Below the pieces are notes generated by a model, which was not told the DNA's origin, searched no databases, and saw nothing but the letters and a program-made list of their open reading frames with translations. Position numbers and translations under genes: made by a program. Positions 1-5,224 of a stretch of DNA of 5,333 nt are shown here, one piece after another. Each line of letters starts with the position of its first letter. The first letter of the stretch is position 1. This DNA comes from Clostridia bacterium (GTDB lineage: Bacteria; Bacillota; Clostridia; Christensenellales; Aristaeellaceae). The stretch lies in NCBI GenBank assembly GCA_016295665.1, contig JAEDKS010000158.1, positions 1 through 5,333 on the forward strand, in the 5' to 3' direction.

Positions 1-10
1 GCGCTGCCGC

Positions 11-1579
11 TTACTTCAGCATGCTCTCCTCCCAGCAGTCGTAGGGCTGGATGCCCAGCAGGCCCGCCACCGTGGGGGCCACGTTCGCCAGGCCGAAGGC
101 ACCCTCCTTCATCTCGTGACGCGCATCCTTGTCGTAGATGATGAAGGGAACGGGGTTCAGGCTGTGGGCCGTGCGCACCTGCACGCCGCCTTTCTTGTTC
201 TTCTCCAGCATCTGGTCGGCGTTGCCGTGATCGGCGGTGACGCACAGGATCACGTCGTGCTCGTCGCAGGCCTTCTTGATGCGGGCCAGCTGCAGATCCA
301 CGGTCTCCACGGCGATCTCGGTCGCCAGGCAGTTGCCGGTGTGGCCCACCATGTCGCCGTTGGGGAAGTTGCAGCGGATGAAGCCGTACTTGCCGCTCTC
401 GATGGCGCGGATCACCAGGTCAGCCACCTCCGTGGCCTTCATCCAGGGGCACTCGTCGAAGGAGCGCACGTCGCTGGGCACCTCGTCGTAGTCCTCCAGC
501 GCCTCGGACACCTTGCCGGAGCGGTTGCCGTTCCAGAAGTAGGTCACATGACCGTACTTCTGCGTCTCGGACACGGCGTACTCGCGGATGCCGTTCTCCA
601 CCAGCAGCTCGGTCAGGGTGTTCTTGATCTGCGGGGGATTGACCAGATAGTTGTGGGGAATCTTCAGGTCGCCGTCGTACTCCAGCATGCCGGCGTACAG
701 CACCTGCGGCACCACGCCCCGGTCGAACTTGTCGAAGTCCGCGCCGCCGTCGAAGGCCATGGAGATCTCCTGGGCGCGGTCGCCACGGAAGTTGTAGAGA
801 ATCACGCTGTCGCCGTCCTGCATCCGGCCCACAGGCTCGCCGTTCTCCGCAATGACGAAGGCGGGCAGGTCCTGGTCGATGACGCCGGTCTCGGCGCGGT
901 AGGTCTCAATGGCCTCCTTCGCGGAGGCGAACTGACGGCCCTCGCCGTGCACATGGGTGTCCCAGCCGGCCTTCACCATGGGCCAGTTCGCCTGATAGCG
1001 ATCCATGGTGATGGTCATGCGACCGCCGCCGGAGGCGATCTTCGCGTCCACGCCCTCCAGGGCCGCCAGCGCGTCCTCCAGCTGCTGCACATACTCCAGC
1101 GCGGAGGTGGCGGGCACGTCGCGGCCGTCCAGCAGGATGTGGCAGCGAATCCGCTTCACGCCCTCCTTCTGCGCCTCGCCCAGCATGGCGATCAGGTGAC
1201 TGATGTTGGAGTGCACGTTGCCGTCGGACAGCAGGCCGATAAAGTGCAGCGTGCCGCCGCTCTGCTTGACGTTGCCCACCAGCTTCTGCCAGGTCTCGGA
1301 GGCATAGATGCTGCCGCTCTCGATGCTCTCGTTCACCAGCTTGGCGCCCTGGGAATAGATCTGACCGCAGCCGAGGGCGTTATGGCCCACCTCGCTGTTG
1401 CCCATGTCATCGTCGCTGGGCAGGCCCACCGCGGCGCCGTGCGCCTTGATTACCTGAAAGGGATGCTCCGCCTTCAGCGCATCCAGCGTCGGGGTGGTGG
1501 CCTTCAGCACCATGTTGCCCAGCTCCACCGGCGTTTCGCCCACGCCGTCCATCACGACCAGCACAACGGGCTTCTTCAT
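11..1579 (-). CDS. gpmI: 2,3-bisphosphoglycerate-independent phosphoglycerate mutase
   Basis: This cytoplasmic glycolytic enzyme (522 aa, complete) interconverts 3- and 2-phosphoglycerate using two divalent metals, usually Mn2+, and a phosphoserine intermediate. The alkaline-phosphatase-like domain is split around an inserted transferase domain. Visible active-site residues are D11 (VMDGVG), nucleophile S62 (GNSEVGH), H123 (SDGNVH), R153/D154 (DGRDVP), R187 (GGGRM), D193/R194, R265 and R268 (NFRGDR), K341 (ETQKYGH), D409/H413 (NGDMVGH), D450/H451 (TADHGN) and H472 (TAHS). These match the known family set, so the enzyme should be active. The ATG is chosen because AGGAGG lies 10 nt upstream and the MKKPVVLVVMDG start is typical. 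Several stretches (MDRYQANW, YFWNGNRSG, AGMLEYDG) resemble, from memory, the plant/trypanosomatid-like branch rather than the classic Bacillus form. It is transcribed alone, divergent from the neighbouring operon; its 3' end is 10 nt from the window edge, so no terminator can be judged. Confidence 0.97.
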   Translation of the reverse strand: MKKPVVLVVMDGVGETPVELGNMVLKATTPTLDALKAEHPFQVIKAHGAAVGLPSDDDMGNSEVGHNALGCGQIYSQGAKLVNESIESGSIYASETWQKLVGNVKQSGGTLHFIGLLSDGNVHSNISHLIAMLGEAQKEGVKRIRCHILLDGRDVPATSALEYVQQLEDALAALEGVDAKIASGGGRMTITMDRYQANWPMVKAGWDTHVHGEGRQFASAKEAIETYRAETGVIDQDLPAFVIAENGEPVGRMQDGDSVILYNFRGDRAQEISMAFDGGADFDKFDRGVVPQVLYAGMLEYDGDLKIPHNYLVNPPQIKNTLTELLVENGIREYAVSETQKYGHVTYFWNGNRSGKVSEALEDYDEVPSDVRSFDECPWMKATEVADLVIRAIESGKYGFIRCNFPNGDMVGHTGNCLATEIAVETVDLQLARIKKACDEHDVILCVTADHGNADQMLEKNKKGGVQVRTAHSLNPVPFIIYDKDARHEMKEGAFGLANVAPTVAGLLGIQPYDCWEESMLK

Positions 1580-1589
1580 AGATCATCTA

Positions 1590-1595
1590 CCTCCT
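1590..1595 (-). promoter_or_regulatory. Ribosome binding site of gpmI
   Basis: The minus strand reads AGGAGG here, a full anti-SD match, with 10 nt to the ATG at 1579. This supports the chosen start. The spacing is at the long end of the usual range. Confidence 0.85.
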
Positions 1596-1617
1596 GTAAG
1601 TCGCTTCCGTTTTCGTG

Positions 1618-1636
1618 ATGTGGTTCCATGCCACAT
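1618..1636 (-). repeat. Inverted repeat in the gpmI leader (possible 5' hairpin)
   Basis: ATGTGG (1618-1623) and CCACAT (1631-1636) are perfect 6-bp inverted arms around a 7-nt loop. If the predicted promoter is right, the stem begins only a few nucleotides from the 5' end of the gpmI transcript, where it could protect the mRNA from 5' decay. As DNA it could equally be a protein-binding dyad. It is short and has no U-tract, so it is not a terminator. Chance occurrence cannot be excluded. Confidence 0.4.
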
Positions 1637-1644
1637 ACATGTAT
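1635..1644. repeat. 10-bp perfect palindrome ATACATGTAT
   Basis: ATACATGTAT is its own reverse complement. It lies between the predicted -10 box of gpmI (1645-1650) and the expected transcription start, and touches the right arm of the adjacent inverted repeat. That position would suit a repressor site. I do not recognise it as a known operator, and the length is compatible with chance. Confidence 0.35.
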
Positions 1645-1673
1645 AGGATAGAACATTGTCCGGGGATTGTCAA
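1645..1673 (-). promoter_or_regulatory. Predicted sigma-A promoter for gpmI
   Basis: Reading the minus strand, a perfect TTGACA -35 box (1673-1668) is followed after 17 nt by TATCCT (1650-1645), which matches 4 of 6 positions of the -10 consensus, including both outer T's. Transcription would start near 1638-1640, giving a leader of about 60 nt before the ATG at 1579. The optimal spacing and perfect -35 suit a highly expressed glycolytic gene. This is a prediction from consensus only. Confidence 0.65.
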
Positions 1674-1680
1674 TCGGAAA

Positions 1681-1709
1681 TTGCACCATGGGCGCCAATG
1701 TGCTATAAT
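1681..1709 (+). promoter_or_regulatory. Predicted extended -10 promoter of the hydrolase-decarboxylase-tmk-mnmA operon
   Basis: A perfect TATAAT -10 box (1704-1709) is preceded by TGC (1701-1703), making an extended -10 element. Exactly 17 nt upstream is TTGCAC (1681-1686), a weak -35 matching TTG only. Transcription would begin around 1715-1717, leaving a leader of about 27 nt to the ATG at 1743. A strong -10 offsetting a weak -35 is a recognised sigma-A promoter style. The -35 is only 7 bp from the -35 of the divergent gpmI promoter. Confidence 0.75.
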
Positions 1710-1742
1710 GTTCTCATTGACGGTGAAAGCGAGGTGCCGGAC

Positions 1743-2570
1743 ATGACAGAATCGGCTGCGGCGCTCACGGAGCGCGTCTTTTCCTGCCAGCGCGGGTCGC
1801 TGACCCTGCGGGGCAGGCGCGTGATGCCCCGGACGGGCAGGGCGCGGGGCTGCGTGATTCTCTCCCACGGCTTTTTAGCGAACCAGCGCTCCATGCTGGG
1901 CTATGCCCGCTGCCTTGCCCGGCGGGGCTGGATGGCGTACTGCTTCGACTTCGCCGGGGGCGGCCTGGGCAGCCGGAGCGACGGGAAGCTCCGGGACATG
2001 ACCGTGCTGACCGAGGTGGAGGACCTGCTGGCGGTGATGGACTTCGTGCGGCAGGACGCCGGAGCGGCGGGGGAGCGGCCCGTGCTGCTGGGAGGCAGCC
2101 AGGGCGGGTTCGTATCCGCCCTGACGGCGGCGAGGTGCCCGGAGCGGGTGGCGCGTCTGGTGCTGCTCTTTCCGGCGCTGTGCATCCCGGACGACGCCCG
2201 GCGGGGGCAGATGATGTTCTTCCGCTTCGACCCGGCGCACATTCCGGAGACCATCAGCGCCGGGCCCCTGCAGCTGGGGCATGACTATCCCGCCTGCGTG
2301 CTGGGCATGGATCCCCTGCGGGAGATCGCCGGGTACCCGGGGCGGGTGCTCATCGTCCACGGGGACGCGGACGACCTGGTGCCCCTGCGCTACAGCCAGG
2401 CGGCCCGGGAGGCCTACGCCTCGGCGGGGGCGGACTGCACGCTGGCGGTCATCCCCGGCGGCGGTCACGGCTTCGGGCGGGCGGCGGACAGGCAGGCGCG
2501 GCAGGCCATCGTCAGCTTTCTGGAGGAACGGGAGGACGCGGAGCGCGGGGAATCCCCGGCGCGACCGTAA
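1743..2570 (+). CDS. Alpha/beta hydrolase (serine esterase-like), substrate unknown
   Basis: The product (275 aa) is a single-domain cytoplasmic alpha/beta hydrolase without signal peptide or membrane segment. The catalytic set is visible: oxyanion-hole HGF (residues 42-44) after strand VILS, nucleophile elbow GGSQGG with Ser119, the acid in the HGDADDLVP block (Asp210 most likely), and His242 in GGGHGF. HGF plus S-Q-GG resembles the feruloyl/cinnamoyl esterase and acyl-peptidase-like hydrolases common in Bacillota, but these families share motifs across many substrates, so none is assigned. The ATG at 1743 is preferred because GAGGTG lies 6 nt upstream and the predicted transcript starts near 1716; an in-frame TTG at 1656 precedes the promoter. 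It is the first gene of the operon, 21 nt before the decarboxylase. The C-terminal tail after about residue 262 is charged and probably disordered. Confidence 0.9.
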   Translation: MTESAAALTERVFSCQRGSLTLRGRRVMPRTGRARGCVILSHGFLANQRSMLGYARCLARRGWMAYCFDFAGGGLGSRSDGKLRDMTVLTEVEDLLAVMDFVRQDAGAAGERPVLLGGSQGGFVSALTAARCPERVARLVLLFPALCIPDDARRGQMMFFRFDPAHIPETISAGPLQLGHDYPACVLGMDPLREIAGYPGRVLIVHGDADDLVPLRYSQAAREAYASAGADCTLAVIPGGGHGFGRAADRQARQAIVSFLEEREDAERGESPARP

Positions 2571-2591
2571 GGGCAAGGAGAGGAGCAGGGC

Positions 2592-3956
2592 ATGAGCACG
2601 GAGAGACCGGTCTATGAGATGCTCCGGGCCGCTGCGGGGCGAGTCAGCGGACATATGCCGGGGCACAAGGGCAGCGCGCCCTTCGGCCCCCTGAACCTGT
2701 ACGCGCTGGACATCACCGAGCTGCCCCATACCGACGACCTGTACAGCCCGGAGGGGGCCCTGCGGGAGGCCGAGGTGCGCTACGCCCGGGCCGCGGGCAG
2801 CGCGGAGGCGCTCTTTCTGCACAACGGCTCCACCGCCGGGAACCATGTGATGCTCCAGCTCTATGCCCGGGCGGGGGACACGGTGCTGCTGCCCCGCAAC
2901 GCCCATCTCTCCGCCGTGAACGGCTGTGTGCCCGTGGGGGCGCACGTGGTCTGGATGCCGGTGACCCAGCAAGCGGACGGCTGGTGCCGTGTCACGGAGG
3001 AGACGGCGCTGCGCTGCCTGCGGGAGCACCCGGAGGCGAAGGCCCTGCTGCTCACCCGGCCCGACTACTTCGGCGCCTGCGTGCCCCTTGAGCGCATCGT
3101 GGCAGCGGCCCACGCCCAGGGCACCCGGGTGCTGGTGGACGAGGCCCACGGCGCCCATCTGCCCTGGCTGGAGGGCATTCCCTCCGCCGGGGCATGCGGC
3201 GCGGATGCCTGGGTGCAGTCGGTGCACAAGACCCTGCCGGGGCTGACCGGGGCGGCGGTGCTGCATCTGGCCCGGGCGGAGGATCGCCCCGCCGCCATGC
3301 GCATCCTGCGCCGGGAGCAGACCTCCTCGCCCAGCTTTCTGCTGATGCTGTCCATCGACGACAGCCGGGCCTGGATGGAGGACGGCGGGCGGGCACGGCT
3401 GCGGGCGGTCGTGCGGGCGACGGAGGAGGTGCGGGCGCAGCTGCCGGGGCTGGGCTACCGCGATGCCCACGCGGCCTGGCGGGAGACCGGCTTCGCCCTT
3501 GACCCCACCCGCCTGGTCATCGACGCGCCCCAGGGCGGTCACGCGCTGGCGGAGGCGCTGGCGCGGGAGGGCGTGGACGTGGAGATGGCGGATCAGCGCC
3601 GGGTCGTGCTGATTCTGAGCGCCATGGACACCCCGGACACCCTGCGCCGGGTGGCGGAGGCGCTGGGGCGCATCCCGCCGGTGCGCTCGGAGCTGCCGCC
3701 CCTGCCGGACGTGACGGCGCTCCCCGAGGCCGCCATGGAGGTGCGGCAGGCGGTGCTGGCGGACTGGGAGACGGTGCCCTTTGACCGGGCGGCGGGTCGG
3801 ATTGCGGCCCAGGCCGCCGGGCTGTATCCGCCGGGGGTGCCGCAGGTGTGCCCCGGCGAGGTGATCGCGGAGGAAACGGCCCGGATGCTGGCGCAGGCCG
3901 GCCCCCGGCAGCGGTTTGGAACGGAAGGAGAAGGAATGCTGTGCGTAAAGCTGTGA
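2592..3956 (+). CDS. PLP-dependent Orn/Lys/Arg decarboxylase family protein (YaaO/SpeA-like)
   Basis: The product (454 aa) is a fold-type-I PLP decarboxylase of the short Gram-positive type, lacking the N-terminal wing domain of the much longer E. coli enzymes. Family motifs run in order: GHMPGHKG (20-27), DITELPHTDDL (40-50), LHNGSTAGN (76-84, PLP phosphate region), RNAHLS (102-107), DEAHGAH (183-189, Asp183 to the pyridine nitrogen), SVHKTLPG with the PLP-binding Lys213, SSPSFLLM (245-252) and, in the smaller C-terminal domain, YPPGVPQVCPGE (412-423). Such enzymes decarboxylate arginine, lysine or ornithine for polyamine or cadaverine synthesis; the substrate cannot be read from the sequence. 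Leu106 stands where many relatives have Lys in HKS. The ATG follows tandem AGGAG motifs (2576-2585) at 6 nt spacing. The gene overlaps the following HAD-tmk gene by 16 nt. In B. subtilis, yaaO likewise directly precedes tmk. Confidence 0.93.
   Translation: MSTERPVYEMLRAAAGRVSGHMPGHKGSAPFGPLNLYALDITELPHTDDLYSPEGALREAEVRYARAAGSAEALFLHNGSTAGNHVMLQLYARAGDTVLLPRNAHLSAVNGCVPVGAHVVWMPVTQQADGWCRVTEETALRCLREHPEAKALLLTRPDYFGACVPLERIVAAAHAQGTRVLVDEAHGAHLPWLEGIPSAGACGADAWVQSVHKTLPGLTGAAVLHLARAEDRPAAMRILRREQTSSPSFLLMLSIDDSRAWMEDGGRARLRAVVRATEEVRAQLPGLGYRDAHAAWRETGFALDPTRLVIDAPQGGHALAEALAREGVDVEMADQRRVVLILSAMDTPDTLRRVAEALGRIPPVRSELPPLPDVTALPEAAMEVRQAVLADWETVPFDRAAGRIAAQAAGLYPPGVPQVCPGEVIAEETARMLAQAGPRQRFGTEGEGMLCVKL
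3923..3934 (+). promoter_or_regulatory. Ribosome binding site fixing the GTG start of HAD-tmk
   Basis: The purine-rich GGAAGGAGAAGG lies inside the end of the decarboxylase gene, with AAGG 6 nt and AGGAG 10 nt before the GTG at 3941. No in-frame ATG precedes the HAD nucleophile motif closely, and MRKAVIFDLDGT is the standard HAD N-terminus, so this site decides the start. Confidence 0.75.
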
Positions 3957-5224
3957 TTTTCGATTTGGACGGTACCCTGACCCGGAGCGAGGAGGGCATC
4001 TGGAACTGCGTTCGCCACGCGGCGGACCGGATGGGCTTTCCTCAGCCCGACGCGGACACGCTGCGGAAGTTTGTGGGCCCGCCGCTGATGTACTCCTTCC
4101 AGACCTACATGGGCATGAGCGAGGAGCAGGCGCGGGCGGCGGTCACGGCCTACCGGGAGCGCTACACCCGGGTGGGGCTCTTTGAGAACCGGGTCTATCC
4201 GGGCATCCGCCGCCTGCTGCGTACGCTTCGGCGGGAGGGGTGGTACATCGGCATCGCCACCGGCAAGCCCCAGGACTCCTCCGAACGGATCATCGAGCAC
4301 TTCGGGCTCGCCCGGTACTTCGACCGCATCGTGGGGCCGGACGGGGTGACCAACCGCTCCGAGAAGGACTGGCTCATCCGCCATGCCCTGCCGGAGTGCT
4401 ACGACGAGGCGTGGATGGTGGGCGACCGCTGCTTCGACATCGAGGGCGGCAGGAGCGTGGGCATCCACACCGTGGGCGTGGGCTACGGCTACGGCTCCGA
4501 GGAGGAGCTGCGGGCGGCGGGCTGCGAGGCCTGGGTGCCCACGGTGGACGCGCTTATCGAGCTGCTCTGCCCGGGCGCGGAGAGACCCCGGGGCGCGTTC
4601 CTGTCCATCGAGGGGCTGGACGGCAGCGGCAAGTCCACGCAGATCGGCCTGCTGACCGACGCGCTGGATCGCTGGGGCTTCGAGGTCGTCCACAGCCGGG
4701 AGCCCGGCGGCTGCCCCATCGCGGAGAAGATCCGGAGCGTCATTCTGGACACGGAGAACGTGGGCATGACCGCCGAGACCGAGGCGCTGCTCTACGCCGC
4801 CTCCCGGGCCCAGCATGTGCGGCAGGTCATCCGGCCCGTGATCGCGTCGGGGCGGGTGCTGCTGTGCGACCGGTATGTGGATTCCTCCGTGGCCTATCAG
4901 GGCGGCGGGCGGCAGCTGGGCGTGGAGCGGGTGCTGGACATCAACGCCCCCGCCGTGGACGGCACGCTGCCCCTGGCGACGGTGTACCTGGACATCACCC
5001 ATCAGGAGAGCCTGCGCCGCCGGCTGGCGGCCTCCGCGCCCGACCGCATCGAGCTGGAGGGCGACAGCTTCCACGCCCGGGTGGAGCAGGCGTACCGGGA
5101 GCTGATTGCGCGTGACCCCGGGCGGTTCGTGGTGGTGGACGCCACCCGTACCCCGGAGGAGATCGGGCAGGCGGCCGCGGCGGAGGTCATCCGGCGGCTG
5201 GTGAAGGAGGAGGAACATGGCTGA
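3941..5224 (+). CDS. tmk: Bifunctional HAD-family phosphatase / thymidylate kinase (fusion protein)
   Basis: One open frame encodes 427 aa with two full domains. Residues 1-210 form a HAD-IA phosphatase with a helical C1 cap, like phosphoglycolate phosphatase or 5'-nucleotidase relatives: motif I DLDGT (nucleophile Asp8, acid Asp10), motif II Thr107 (IATGK), motif III Lys142, motif IV GDRCFD (Asp162, Asp166). Residues 218-427 form thymidylate kinase, which phosphorylates dTMP to dTDP with ATP: P-loop GLDGSGKST (225-233), REPGG (253-257), CDRYVDSS..YQGGGR (309-324), and LID motif DRIE (368-371). The P-loop lacks the Arg of type I (eukaryotic) enzymes. The domains are separated by only about 8 residues (CPGAERPRG). 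The GTG start at 3941 follows a good SD and begins the standard HAD N-terminus. It overlaps the decarboxylase by 16 nt and mnmA by 8 nt. The kinase role is near certain; the phosphatase substrate is unknown. Confidence 0.93.
   Translation: MRKAVIFDLDGTLTRSEEGIWNCVRHAADRMGFPQPDADTLRKFVGPPLMYSFQTYMGMSEEQARAAVTAYRERYTRVGLFENRVYPGIRRLLRTLRREGWYIGIATGKPQDSSERIIEHFGLARYFDRIVGPDGVTNRSEKDWLIRHALPECYDEAWMVGDRCFDIEGGRSVGIHTVGVGYGYGSEEELRAAGCEAWVPTVDALIELLCPGAERPRGAFLSIEGLDGSGKSTQIGLLTDALDRWGFEVVHSREPGGCPIAEKIRSVILDTENVGMTAETEALLYAASRAQHVRQVIRPVIASGRVLLCDRYVDSSVAYQGGGRQLGVERVLDINAPAVDGTLPLATVYLDITHQESLRRRLAASAPDRIELEGDSFHARVEQAYRELIARDPGRFVVVDATRTPEEIGQAAAAEVIRRLVKEEEHG
5205..5213 (+). promoter_or_regulatory. 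Ribosome binding site of mnmA
   Basis: AGGAGGAGG sits inside the 3' end of the tmk coding region, with its first AGGAGG 6 nt before the ATG at 5217. This strong SD and the 8-nt overlap point to translational coupling. Confidence 0.8.

Noticed and set aside
1579..1589. Near-palindrome TAGATCATCTA between the gpmI SD and start codon
   Set aside because: Only five paired bases around one central base, too short for a hairpin and overlapping the start codon; most likely chance.
116..1618. Long open frame of about 500 codons antisense to gpmI
   Set aside because: It mirrors the strong gpmI coding sequence, its translation is repetitive in His, Leu, Val, Ala and Gly with no recognisable motif, and no matching ribosome binding site supports it. 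High third-position GC removes stop codons on the opposite strand.
1667..1672. TTGTCA as the -35 box of the rightward promoter
   Set aside because: It is 31 nt from the TATAAT at 1704, far too distant. TTGCAC at 1681 has the ideal 17-nt spacing.
1656..1742. Upstream in-frame TTG start adding 29 residues to the hydrolase
   Set aside because: It lies upstream of the predicted -35 and -10 boxes, lacks an SD, and the added residues are unlike a hydrolase N-terminus. The ATG at 1743 has GAGGTG 6 nt upstream.
2571..2591. Possible terminator or promoter between hydrolase and decarboxylase
   Set aside because: The 21-nt gap is almost all purine-rich SD sequence, with no dyad, U-tract or promoter boxes.
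1875..3542. Minus-strand open frame of about 555 codons across the hydrolase and decarboxylase
   Set aside because: It spans two well-supported plus-strand genes and their junction, and is rich in Pro, Arg, Gly and His as expected of a GC-rich shadow frame.
3848..3940. Extended start for the HAD-tmk protein inside the decarboxylase gene
   Set aside because: The extra 31 residues precede the conserved HAD strand KAVIFDLDGT, which normally begins the protein. GTG at 3941 has a good SD.
4530..4620. HAD-Tmk fusion as a frameshift artefact of two adjacent genes
   Set aside because: No ATG occurs in any forward frame between about 4420 and the P-loop, no SD is suitably placed, and the frame is continuous with family-like sequence on both sides. 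In-frame GTGs at 4535 and 4544 lie within the HAD C-terminus and lack an SD at proper spacing. Independent reads would still be the final proof.
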